Source: Opitutaceae bacterium TAV5
Lineage (GTDB): Bacteria; Verrucomicrobiota; Verrucomicrobiia; Opitutales; Opitutaceae
DNA length: 64,000 nucleotides
NCBI GenBank assembly: GCA_000242935.3
Contig: CP007053.1
Coordinates: 1,612,001 to 1,676,000 of the forward strand
Direction: 5' to 3'
The notes beneath the pieces were generated by a model, which ran no database searches, had not been told where the DNA came from, and saw nothing but the letters and a program-made list of their open reading frames with translations. Shown here piece by piece: positions 28,869 to 36,646 of the stretch (position 1 is the stretch's first letter; each line of letters starts with the position of its first letter). The position numbers were made by a program, and so were the translations under genes.

Positions 28869-29801
28869 ATGAGAACGAATCCTTCAACTGCCGCCACCAT
28901 CGACGTCTCCGTCGAGGACGTCACGGTCACCTACAACAACGGCAATGTCGCCGTCTTCGATGCGAGTTTCCGGCTGGCCGCGGGCACGATCTGCGCGCTC
29001 GTCGGCGTCAACGGCAGCGGCAAATCCACGCTCTTCAAGGCGATCATGGGCTTTCTCACGCCCGCCCGGGGCCGGGTGCGGATCGGCGGGGATCCTGTCG
29101 CCGCCGCGCAAAAGAAAAACCGGGTCGCCTATGTGCCGCAAGCCGAGGAAGTGGACTGGTCGTTTCCCGTCAGCGTGTGGGACGTCGTGCTCATGGGGCG
29201 CTACGGCTACATGAACTTCCTGCGCATCCCGCGGCCCGAAGACAAACGGCTGGCCGAGGAAAGCCTGCGCCGCGTGCAGATGTGGGATTTCCGCCATCGC
29301 CAGATCGGCGAACTCTCCGGAGGCCAGAAAAAGCGCGTCTTCCTCGCCCGCGCGCTGGCGCAACAAGGCCGTGTCATCCTCCTCGACGAACCGTTTACCG
29401 GCGTCGATGTGAAGACCGAGGCCGCCATCATCGACCTCCTGCGCGAACTCCGCGCCTCCGGCCACATCATCCTCGTCTCGACCCACAATCTCGGCTCCGT
29501 CCCCGAATTCTGCGACCAGGCCGTGATCATCAACCGCACCGTGCTCGCCTTCGGGCCGATCGCGGACGTTTTTACCGAAGCCAATCTCGCCAAGGCCTTC
29601 GGCGGTGTGCTCCGCCATTTCCGTTTCGACGAGTCCACGGTGCAAAAACATGACGGGCGCGCCGTCACCGTGCTCACCGACGACGAGCGCCCGCTCGTCT
29701 TCGGCAAGGGAGGCCACCTCGAATTCCCGCACCGTGCCGGCCATGAATCTCTCCTGGAAAAGCGCGCCCGCGAAGAGAGAGAGGCGGGGGGAAAATCATG
29801 A
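28869..29801 (+). CDS. Metal ABC transporter ATP-binding protein (SitB/MntA type)
   Basis: 310 residues. Walker A is GVNGSGKST, the signature [15 protein letters not shown], Walker [13 protein letters not shown] and the switch His is in [35 protein letters not shown] is typical of the Mn/Zn/Fe chelate subfamily. It is about 50 residues longer than the core because of a C-terminal extension ([25 protein letters not shown]..) also seen in SitB-like proteins. Its stop overlaps the next start as ATGA. Confidence 0.95.
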   Translation: MRTNPSTAATIDVSVEDVTVTYNNGNVAVFDASFRLAAGTICALVGVNGSGKSTLFKAIMGFLTPARGRVRIGGDPVAAAQKKNRVAYVPQAEEVDWSFPVSVWDVVLMGRYGYMNFLRIPRPEDKRLAEESLRRVQMWDFRHRQIGELSGGQKKRVFLARALAQQGRVILLDEPFTGVDVKTEAAIIDLLRELRASGHIILVSTHNLGSVPEFCDQAVIINRTVLAFGPIADVFTEANLAKAFGGVLRHFRFDESTVQKHDGRAVTVLTDDERPLVFGKGGHLEFPHRAGHESLLEKRAREEREAGGKS

Positions 29802-30670
29802 GTGAACACCTGCAATCCCTTCTCATCCCGTTTCAGTACGAGTACATGCTCAAGGCCATGTGGGTGAGCGCCCTGATCGGCGGCGTGTGCGCGCTGCTCT
29901 CGTGCTTCATCACGCTGAAAGGCTGGTCCCTCATGGGCGACGCGCTTTCGCATGCGATCGTGCCGGGCGTCACGCTGGCGTATCTGCTCGGCGCTCCGTT
30001 CGCGCCCGGCGCGTTTTTTTCCGGCCTGCTCGCGGCCCTCGGCATGGGCTTTGTGAAGACAAAGACACAGCTCCGGGAGGATGCCGTCATCGGCGTGGTG
30101 TTCACGGCGTTTTTCGCGCTCGGCGTGCTGCTCATTTCGATCTACCCGAGCGGCGTCAGCCTGCGCACGATCGTCTTCGGCAACATCCTCGGCATTTCCG
30201 ACGCCGACGTGAAACAGGTGGCGATCATCTCGCTGGTCACCGTCGCCGTGCTCGGCCTGAAACGGAAGGACCTTGTTCTCTTCTGTTTCGACCCCGACCA
30301 GGCGCGCGCGCTCGGCCTCAACGTCCTCGCGCTGCACTTCACGCTGCTCACGCTGCTGGCCGCGACCGCCGTCGCCGCCCTGCAAACCGTGGGCGCGTGC
30401 CTCGTGGTGGCGACGCTCGTCACACCGGGAGCCACCGCGTATCTGCTCACGGATCGTTTCACCCGCATGCTCGCCATCGCCGGGAGCATCGGGGTCGCCA
30501 CCGGCCTGACCGGCGCTTATGCCAGCTACTTCCTCGACGGCTCGACCGGCGGCTGCATTGTCGTGCTGCAGACGCTGATCTTCCTCGCCGCCCTCGTATT
30601 TGCCCGGAAACACGGGATGCTCGCGAGCCGCGCCCGGCGTCGCCGCGCGCTCGAAAGGAGGCCGGCATGA
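29798..30670 (+). CDS. Metal ABC transporter permease (SitC type)
   Basis: 290 residues of the ABC-3 family with eight or so hydrophobic helices. The conserved [26 protein letters not shown] and [23 protein letters not shown] are clear. It is overlapped by four bases at both ends (ATGA with the ATPase and with the second permease), so translation is coupled. Confidence 0.95.
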   Translation: MSEHLQSLLIPFQYEYMLKAMWVSALIGGVCALLSCFITLKGWSLMGDALSHAIVPGVTLAYLLGAPFAPGAFFSGLLAALGMGFVKTKTQLREDAVIGVVFTAFFALGVLLISIYPSGVSLRTIVFGNILGISDADVKQVAIISLVTVAVLGLKRKDLVLFCFDPDQARALGLNVLALHFTLLTLLAATAVAALQTVGACLVVATLVTPGATAYLLTDRFTRMLAIAGSIGVATGLTGAYASYFLDGSTGGCIVVLQTLIFLAALVFARKHGMLASRARRRRALERRPA

Positions 30671-31530
30671 ACTGGCTCAGCCCTTTCCACTACGACTTCA
30701 TGCTGGCCGCCTTCGCGCTGAGCGTGCTCGTCGGCACGGTCTGCGCCGTTTTTTCCTGTTTCCTCGTGCTGAAAGGATGGTCGCTGATGGGCGACGCCAT
30801 CTCGCACGCCGTGCTGCCCGGCATCGTGCTGGCTTACGTCGCGGGCGTGCCGCTGGCCATTGGCGCGTTTCTCTCCGGCCTGGCTTGCGCGATCGGCACG
30901 GGTTTCATCAAGAGCAACAGCCGCCTGAAGGAGGACACCGTGATGGGCGTGGTGTTCACCGGCCTGTTCGCGCTCGGTCTGGTGATTTTCACCAAGGTCG
31001 AGAGCGACCAGCACCTCAACCACATCCTGTTCGGCAGCCTGCTCGGCCTGCCGAAAGCGCAGGTGATCCAGACCGCGATCATCGGCGGCGCGACGCTGCT
31101 CGTGACGCTCGCGCTGCGCAAGGACCTGCTGCTTTTCTGCTTCGATCCCGGCCACGCCCGCAGCGTCGGCATCAATGTAACGGTTCTCAACTACGTGATG
31201 CTTTCGTTGCTGGCGTTGACCATCGTGGCCTCGCTTCAGGCGGTGGGCGTCATTCTCGTCGTCGCCATGCTGGTGACGCCGGGCTGCACGGGTTTTCTGC
31301 TCACGGACCGTTTCGGTCCGATGATGCTCGTCGCGGTCGGCACCTCGGTCGGGTCCAGCCTGGCCGGCGTGTATGTAAGTTTTTTCATCAACGGCTCGAC
31401 CGGCTCCTGCATCGTGCTGGCACAGACGGCCGTGTTTGTGCTCGCGCTCGTCTTCGCGCCGAAACGCGGCCTGCTCGCCAACCGGCTTCTGCGCCGACGC
31501 CGGGCGATGAACCCGGCCCGGACGGGTTGA
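30667..31530 (+). CDS. Metal ABC transporter permease (SitD type)
   Basis: 287 residues from the ATG at 30667, which overlaps the previous stop; the frame is open further upstream but that part is a shadow. It is the partner ABC-3 permease, with [26 protein letters not shown] and GVILVVAMLVTPGCTGFLLTDRF. The two permeases form a heterodimeric channel, as in the SitABCD systems. Confidence 0.95.
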   Translation: MNWLSPFHYDFMLAAFALSVLVGTVCAVFSCFLVLKGWSLMGDAISHAVLPGIVLAYVAGVPLAIGAFLSGLACAIGTGFIKSNSRLKEDTVMGVVFTGLFALGLVIFTKVESDQHLNHILFGSLLGLPKAQVIQTAIIGGATLLVTLALRKDLLLFCFDPGHARSVGINVTVLNYVMLSLLALTIVASLQAVGVILVVAMLVTPGCTGFLLTDRFGPMMLVAVGTSVGSSLAGVYVSFFINGSTGSCIVLAQTAVFVLALVFAPKRGLLANRLLRRRRAMNPARTG

Positions 31531-31555
31531 CGGCAATGTTAGGGTGTGAGGGTCG

Positions 31556-32350
31556 ATGACCATCACCCGCCGTACATTTTTACGGATTGCCTGCCTGGCG
31601 CTGCCGGGGTCGGGATTTGTCCCGGCCGCCTTGCTGGCCGCCGCGGGTGAGGCCACGCATGTCGTCCGCAAGGGCGACACGCTCTCCGCCATCGCCGCGC
31701 GCTACGGTGTGACCGTGGCTGCGCTCCGGCAGCGCAACCGCCTCACCGGCGATGTGATCAAGGTCGGCCAGAAACTCGTCATCCCGGCCGCATCCGGCTC
31801 ACGCGGTGCGGCCGCGGCGGGGGCCTCCTCCGCCGTTGCCGCCCGCAGCGCGGCGCGCCCGCCTGCCGTGCTCGACGATGTCATTGCGGAAACCCGCAAG
31901 GTGCGCATCCGGAGCGGGCGCTGGAAGTACATCGTCGTCCACCACAGCGGCATCGAGCGCGGCAACGCGCTGTCCTATCACCGCGCCCACCTGCGCCGCG
32001 GCATGGAGCACGGGCTCGCGTACCATTTCGTCATCGGCAACGGGCGCGATTCACCTGACGGCAAGATCGAGATCGGCCCGCGCTGGCGCGGACAACTCGA
32101 TGGCGGCCACGTCCGCAACCGCGTGTACAACCAGCACGGCATCGGCATCTGCCTGGTGGGCAATTTCCAGAACCGCCGGCCGGACAAAAAACAGCTCGAT
32201 TCGCTCTTCGCCCTGGTGGACTGGCTCCGCGACGACGCTCCGCTCGGCGGCACGCCGTCCGTCACGGTTCACCGGTGGGTGGATATCAACCACACGGTGT
32301 GCCCGGGACGCTATTTTCCCTTCTCCACGCTGAAAAGCCGCTACGCGTAA
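31556..32350 (+). CDS. LysM-domain N-acetylmuramoyl-L-alanine amidase (amidase_2), exported
   Basis: 264 residues. The N-terminus TITRRTFLRIACLALPG fits a twin-arginine signal. A LysM peptidoglycan-binding repeat follows (HVVRKGDTLSAIAARYGVTVAALRQRNRLTGDVIKVGQKLVIP), then a low-complexity linker and an amidase_2/PGRP domain. Zinc ligands are visible in IVVHHSG, DGGHV and NHTVCPGRYFP. It cleaves the amide bond between MurNAc and the peptide stem. It lies 26 bases after the metal transporter in the same direction; the functional link is unclear. Confidence 0.88.
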   Translation: MTITRRTFLRIACLALPGSGFVPAALLAAAGEATHVVRKGDTLSAIAARYGVTVAALRQRNRLTGDVIKVGQKLVIPAASGSRGAAAAGASSAVAARSAARPPAVLDDVIAETRKVRIRSGRWKYIVVHHSGIERGNALSYHRAHLRRGMEHGLAYHFVIGNGRDSPDGKIEIGPRWRGQLDGGHVRNRVYNQHGIGICLVGNFQNRRPDKKQLDSLFALVDWLRDDAPLGGTPSVTVHRWVDINHTVCPGRYFPFSTLKSRYA

Positions 32351-32382
32351 CCGGGAATGCCTTTTCCCGAACCGCCTCTCCA

Positions 32383-34122
32383 TCACCGGCGGCGGATCAC
32401 CGCCCAGCCGAGGAGCACGGCGCCGGCGAGAAGGGCGCAGGCGGCAGGCTCGGGAACGGCCGTAACCCGGATAGTGCCGGTGTCGGCAAAATCTCCGGTA
32501 TCCCAGTACAGACCGGCCGAAAGGAGCGCCCGGTCAAAATCGAAACTCACATCGGCGACATCGTAGCTGCTCGCGGTAATGAGCCGGAACGAATCGCCAG
32601 CCTGAGCGGAATAACCGTCCAGCACCACCTCGATCAGAGACCCGGTCTCCATGGTCAGGAGATTGCTGCCGGTGATTTTGGTGAAATCGTATTGCCCGCT
32701 GAGGGTGAATGTCAGCGAGGAACCGGCGTCTATGGTGAGATTGCTCAGGGAAGAGTCGGCCGTCAGCGTCCAGTTCGAGACGCCGGCGAGTGCCAGGTCG
32801 ATGGCGCCGCTGCTGACCACGGTCGTTTGGCCTGTGAAACGGGAAGCGTCTTCCATGGTCAGATCGACCATGCTCCCCGAGCCGGAAGAATAGATGTCGC
32901 CTGTAAAGGTGTACTGTCCGACGCCCTCGACGCGGCCCTTGCTGGCGGCATGGATGGAATGTGCGCCCGAACCGACGGTGAGCGTTTCGATGCCGTTGAG
33001 CGTGATTTTGCTGTTGGTGCCGGAGGCATAGACGCCGTGGCCGGTGGTATTGATATTCACCTTACCGGTTTTGATCGTGATGTTACTGCCTGTGCCGGAA
33101 GAATAGAGGCCGTAGGAATTGCTGCCGGTGGTGGTGACGGTTGCCTCGTCGGAGCGGATGGAACCTCCCGAAAGGACATACAGGCCATGGGCGCCGGACC
33201 CGTCTGTATTTACCTTCAAGATACCTGCCTCAATGATTCCGGGCGTTCCACTCAGAAGCGCGCCGGTATGAAGCCCGTGGGCGGCCTCTCCGGAGGTTGT
33301 GATGTCGGCGGTCCCGGTCACCGTCACGGTTGCCTGCCCCCGGGCATGGATGCCGTAAGCCCCATAGGACAAGAAAGACCCCGGGGACTTCGCGCCGGTC
33401 GTCGTGACGGTCAGATCGCCGTCAATGGAAACAGTCCCGCCATCGGCCCGGATGCCGTAGCTTCCTTTGCCGGTCGTCGCGAGTGTCGTGTCACCGGTGA
33501 TCCGTATATCGGAAGATGCGCTTCCGGTCCACAGGCCGTATCCGCGCTCCTGGGCGGTGGTGATTCCCAATACGCCGGTGACATTCACCTTGCCGGCGCT
33601 GGCATAAATACCGGCGGCTTCTGTCGTGCTGCTTCCGGGATGAGTCGTGTTTCTCAGATTGATACTGATCCCGCCACCGGAAGATGCCGACGCATCCAGG
33701 GTAATGGCCGAAGTTGCATCGGATTTGTCATTACGCACACCGGAACCGACATAATCGTAAACGTCGATGATGATCCGGTCAGAAGCCGAAGCCGTCTTCA
33801 GGACAATGTTGTTGCCGGTGCCGGTGCTTCCATTCAGGTAAACGCCGTGTCCGTACATCGGACTGGTCGACGTCTCGTAGTTTTTTCCGGACGATATCCG
33901 GATGTCACCTTCCAGGAGGGTCGTGTAACCGGATTTTTCGCCGTTGATCTGCACCGCGCTGTTCGCCGCGTTGGGAGAATCCAGGGTCACCTTGATCTCG
34001 CCCGAAAAAGTTTCGTCCTTGTTGAGTATCTGGCCCCCGTCATAGTCGGCGCGGGCACCGGATGGGAGCAGGGAGAGCAGGGCAATGAATGCCGCCTGTT
34101 TGAGCATGGGTTTGGTCGTCAT
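32383..34122 (-). CDS. PEP-CTERM surface protein with autotransporter-like beta-helix passenger
   Basis: 579 residues from the ATG at 34122 (a second ATG lies at 34107). Signal peptide MLKQAAFIALLSLLPSGARA. The body is a repetitive beta-helix with Gly-Leu-Tyr-Ser motifs (GSNSYGLYSSGTGSNITI, GYGLWTGSASSDIRITG, HGVYASGTNSKITL), as in passengers of autotransporters. No beta-barrel follows. The C-terminus VPEPAACALLAGAVLLGWAVIRRR is a PEP-CTERM sorting signal. It is probably exported, cut by an exosortase/archaeosortase-like enzyme and displayed. A palindromic promoter element lies about 110-150 bases upstream. Confidence 0.85.
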   Translation of the reverse strand: MTTKPMLKQAAFIALLSLLPSGARADYDGGQILNKDETFSGEIKVTLDSPNAANSAVQINGEKSGYTTLLEGDIRISSGKNYETSTSPMYGHGVYLNGSTGTGNNIVLKTASASDRIIIDVYDYVGSGVRNDKSDATSAITLDASASSGGGISINLRNTTHPGSSTTEAAGIYASAGKVNVTGVLGITTAQERGYGLWTGSASSDIRITGDTTLATTGKGSYGIRADGGTVSIDGDLTVTTTGAKSPGSFLSYGAYGIHARGQATVTVTGTADITTSGEAAHGLHTGALLSGTPGIIEAGILKVNTDGSGAHGLYVLSGGSIRSDEATVTTTGSNSYGLYSSGTGSNITIKTGKVNINTTGHGVYASGTNSKITLNGIETLTVGSGAHSIHAASKGRVEGVGQYTFTGDIYSSGSGSMVDLTMEDASRFTGQTTVVSSGAIDLALAGVSNWTLTADSSLSNLTIDAGSSLTFTLSGQYDFTKITGSNLLTMETGSLIEVVLDGYSAQAGDSFRLITASSYDVADVSFDFDRALLSAGLYWDTGDFADTGTIRVTAVPEPAACALLAGAVLLGWAVIRRR

Positions 34123-34233
34123 GTGAAAATAAGTACGGAATGTGGCAAGATCGCCGGAAGAAGTGTCAGACGCCGTGCGGGAGACGTGGAATGGCCAGCC
34201 GGCGTGGAGTGATGTGAATGAGTGTGCGCGACG

Positions 34234-34280
34234 AGTATACCGGGTGAACCTGACCCGCGCTAGTCGGGTAAACACCCGAT
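34234..34280 (-). promoter_or_regulatory. Palindrome plus -10 element, copy C (PEP-CTERM gene)
   Basis: On the minus strand TCGGGT-GTTT-ACCCGA (34265-34280) is followed by CTAGCG and then TATACT at 34234-34239. There are 27 bases between TTTACC and TATACT. The start site would leave a leader of about 105 bases before the ATG at 34122. Confidence 0.65.
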
Positions 34281-34377
34281 GCCGGAAACCATGTATCCAT
34301 AAAAAAGATACAAATTCGATGTCTGCAAATCCGCGCCGGCAGCGGCCGGTTCCCGTTCTTGCGGACCGCTTCCTGCG

Positions 34378-34537
34378 GGCAAAAGAAAAGCGGGGCGCCG
34401 TCTAGCCTTGTCGGCATCAGACGCCCCGCCCGACTCAGGAAACCGGGCTACCACACCCGGATCCGCCACTGACGTGACGGAAGTCGCAAACTGGGACTCA
34501 ACTGGAAGAATGCCCCGGAGGGCTTTCAAGGAGAACG
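34378..34537 (-). ncRNA. Candidate small RNA 2
   Basis: A non-coding stretch on the minus strand between a promoter-like element (-10 TATTGT at 34543-34548) and a strong terminator (34381-34429). No open frame with a credible start is present. Hairpins include CCGGGTGTGGTAGCCCGG (34443-34460 on the plus strand as its complement) and GCGACTTCCGTCACGTCAGT. It shares the promoter design and the pre-terminator element of candidate RNA 1. Confidence 0.5.
34381..34429 (-). terminator. Intrinsic terminator of candidate small RNA 2
   Basis: On the minus strand GCGGGGCGTCT pairs with AGACGGCGCCCCGC (one three-base bulge) and is followed by TTTTCTTTT. It separates the candidate RNA from the downstream PEP-CTERM gene promoter. 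Confidence 0.85.
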
Positions 34538-34542
34538 GGGTA

Positions 34543-34592
34543 ACAATACCAGTTTCCTGAAAATGCGGTAGTCAGGTAAAACCCTGATTTTT
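34543..34592 (-). promoter_or_regulatory. Palindrome plus -10 element, copy B
   Basis: On the minus strand TCAGG-GTTTTA-CCTGA (34573-34588) is followed by CTACCG and then TATTGT at 34543-34548. There are 26 bases between TTTACC and TATTGT. It has the same layout as the copies at 13405-13458 and 34234-34280. Confidence 0.62.
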
Positions 34593-34640
34593 GCACTTTT
34601 TTCACTGTTTTCTCGTTAACTATCGCAATCTATAAACAAA

Positions 34641-34672
34641 AAGCCGTCGGGACCCTCAGTCCCGACGGCAGT
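34641..34672 (-). terminator. Intrinsic terminator of the LTXXQ gene
   Basis: A perfect GCCGTCGGGAC/GTCCCGACGGC stem is followed on the minus strand by TTTTTGTTT. A second hairpin, CCGGGT..ACCCGG, lies just before it (about 34685-34705), directly after the stop codon. Confidence 0.92.
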
Positions 34673-34710
34673 ATCCCCTTACAGAACCGGGTTGCTGTAC
34701 CCGGAAAAGG

Positions 34711-35115
34711 TCAGTCTTTGGATTTTTTCTCCTTCTTTGGTCCGCGTCTTTCCGATGCGAGTTTCTCGAATGCGGCTTTCTGTTCCGCGGTCAGCACCGC
34801 TTCGATTTTTTCACGGCCGGACTTGCGCACCTCCTGCATTTTCTCGCGCTTGGCCTTGTTGTCCAGCGACTCGTCCTGGCGGATCGTTTTCACGGCCGCG
34901 GCCTCGTCAGCAAGGATCGCCTTGATTTTGGTGGACTGGTCGTCCGTGAGGTTGAGCTCCGTCTTGAGGTGCTCGAGTTGCTGTTCGGCCGATTGCCGCG
35001 CAGGGGGCCGGTCAGACTTGCCGAATGGTTTTTCGCTTTCAGCGTGAAGAGCGGCGCCGGAGATCGCAAAAGCGAGCGAGGCAAGCGCCGCGGCAAACGT
35101 ATATCTGGTTTTCAT
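34711..35115 (-). CDS. Periplasmic Spy/LTXXQ-like helical protein
   Basis: 134 residues from the ATG at 35115 (MKTRYTFAAALASLAFAISGAALHAES), which gives a clean signal peptide. The mature protein is small, all-helical and highly charged: QQLEHLKTELNLTDDQSTKIKAILADE and IEAVLTAEQKAAFEKL are two LTxxQ repeats. It ends in a Lys-rich tail. Relatives (Spy, CpxP) bind unfolded proteins or sense envelope stress in the periplasm. It is transcribed alone, away from nusA, and ends at its own terminator. Confidence 0.82.
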   Translation of the reverse strand: MKTRYTFAAALASLAFAISGAALHAESEKPFGKSDRPPARQSAEQQLEHLKTELNLTDDQSTKIKAILADEAAAVKTIRQDESLDNKAKREKMQEVRKSGREKIEAVLTAEQKAAFEKLASERRGPKKEKKSKD

Positions 35116-35233
35116 ATTGAATCGGGTTGGTAACAAAACGAACAAGGGCCAAGACGCCGCCCGCCGGACCTGGTTACAACGGTCTCCGTTTCTCTCTCCT
35201 GCTCCCCTTCCCTCCGTCCCCTCCCCGGGGGAC

Positions 35234-35325
35234 TTGACATAAAAAATCCACTCTCACACTCTCAACGGCTTCACTAAGTAACGGTCACTTTTCACCCGGG
35301 TGGGCCTCTGGCCCGCCTTTTTTTT
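35234..35325 (+). promoter_or_regulatory. nusA leader with promoter-like -35 and a terminator/attenuator
   Basis: TTGACA (35234-35239) is a consensus -35; the -10 is unclear. Before the gene, GGTGGGCC-TCT-GGCCCGCC followed by eight T (35299-35325) is a complete intrinsic terminator only 21 bases from the nusA start. It is likely an attenuator for the nusA-infB operon. Because nusA encodes a termination factor, feedback control is a reasonable inference. Confidence 0.75.
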
Positions 35326-35346
35326 CCTCGATTTCCCAACAGTCTC

Positions 35347-36576
35347 ATGAGCAGCGAAATACTTTCAGTCCTCGAATACATGGAAAAGGAGAAGGGCATT
35401 GCGCGCGCCGATATGATCGCCGCGATCGTCAATGCCATCAAGGCCGCCGCCCAGAAAGGCGTCTCCGCCGGCCAGGAGCTCAAGATCGACATCAACCCCC
35501 GCAACGGCCAGCTCCACGCGTGGCAGCTTCTCAAGGTGGTGGACTCCATCGGCGACCCCAGGCTCGAGATCCACATCGAGAAAGCCCAGGCCATCCAGCC
35601 CGGCGCCCAGATCGGTGATATCGTGGAGAAAGAAGTCGACCCCGCCTCCCTCGGCCGCATCGCCGCGCAGACCGCCCGCCAGGCCGTCATGCAAAAACTC
35701 CGCCAGTTCGAGAAGGACCGCATTTACGATGACTTCAAGGACATGGTCGGCAACATCGTCACCGGCACCGTCCGCCGCCGCGAACGCGACGACATCTACA
35801 TCGATCTCGGCAAGGCCGAAGCCGCCCTCACCCGCAAGGAACAGGTCCCCGGCGAGGAATACCAAGCCGGCGACCGCATCCGCTGCCTCCTGCTCGCCAT
35901 CGACAACACCCCGCGCGGTCCCGAGCTCATCCTCAGCCGCGCCAGTCCCAAGTTCGTTCGCCGCCTCTTCGAAGTCGAGGTCGCCGAGATCGCCGACGGC
36001 ACCGTCAGGATCCAGGCCTTCGCCCGCGAACCCGGCTACCGGACAAAAATCGCCGTCATCAGCACCGACCCCAAGGTCGATCCTGTCGGCGCCTGCGTCG
36101 GTGCCCGCGGCGCCCGCGTCAAGACCATCGTCCGTGAGCTCAATGGCGAGAAGATCGACATCATCAACTGGTTCGAAGACCCGAAGCAGATGGTGGCCGA
36201 AGCCCTCAAGCCCGCCGTGCCGCGCGAGATGATCCTCGACGAAAAGTCCCGCCGCATCCTCATCCGCGTGGCCGCCTCCGACCTCGCCATCGCCATCGGC
36301 CGCAAGGGCCAGAACGCGCGCCTCACCTCCCGCCTCGTCGGCTGGCGCCTCGATATCGAGGAACACAAGGTCGAGACCATCGACCCGCGCACCGCCGCCA
36401 CCCGCCTCCTTGTCCAGACCTTCGGCCTCGCCGAAAACCTCGCCGCGCGCCTCGTCGCCGTCGGCATCAACTCGCCCGCCGCCTTCGAAGGCGTCGACGC
36501 CGAGGATCTCACCGACGCCGGCTTCAGTCCCGCAGAGGCGCAGGAAATCATCGGCCGCGTCAGCAGCACCGCCTGA
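35347..36576 (+). CDS. nusA: Transcription termination/antitermination factor NusA
   Basis: 409 residues: N-terminal RNA-polymerase-binding domain ([36 protein letters not shown]), S1 domain ([35 protein letters not shown]), two KH domains ([48 protein letters not shown]) and a short helix-hairpin tail. It lacks the two full acidic repeats of the E. coli protein. rimP, which normally precedes nusA, is absent here. It starts the nusA-infB-rbfA cluster. Confidence 0.97.
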   Translation: MSSEILSVLEYMEKEKGIARADMIAAIVNAIKAAAQKGVSAGQELKIDINPRNGQLHAWQLLKVVDSIGDPRLEIHIEKAQAIQPGAQIGDIVEKEVDPASLGRIAAQTARQAVMQKLRQFEKDRIYDDFKDMVGNIVTGTVRRRERDDIYIDLGKAEAALTRKEQVPGEEYQAGDRIRCLLLAIDNTPRGPELILSRASPKFVRRLFEVEVAEIADGTVRIQAFAREPGYRTKIAVISTDPKVDPVGACVGARGARVKTIVRELNGEKIDIINWFEDPKQMVAEALKPAVPREMILDEKSRRILIRVAASDLAIAIGRKGQNARLTSRLVGWRLDIEEHKVETIDPRTAATRLLVQTFGLAENLAARLVAVGINSPAAFEGVDAEDLTDAGFSPAEAQEIIGRVSSTA

Positions 36577-36646
36577 TCGCCAGCGTCCCCGTCCACACCT
36601 TCATCATCCGCCCTCCTTCGGCCTCCCGCCTCACTAACACGCAAGA

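Noticed and set aside
34430-34500. Possible cobalamin riboswitch on the plus strand, because of GATCCGCCACTGACG
   Set aside because: Only fragments resemble the B12 core; the B12 box and the surrounding order are missing, and no plus-strand gene of cobalamin biology follows.
34378-34560. Possible cyclic-di-GMP-I riboswitch, because the minus strand has GGTAGCCCGGTTTCC resembling the GGTAGCCGGGTTACC signature
   Set aside because: The other conserved block (GACGCAAAGCC) and the P1/P2 arrangement are absent, and the terminator follows directly without a regulated gene.
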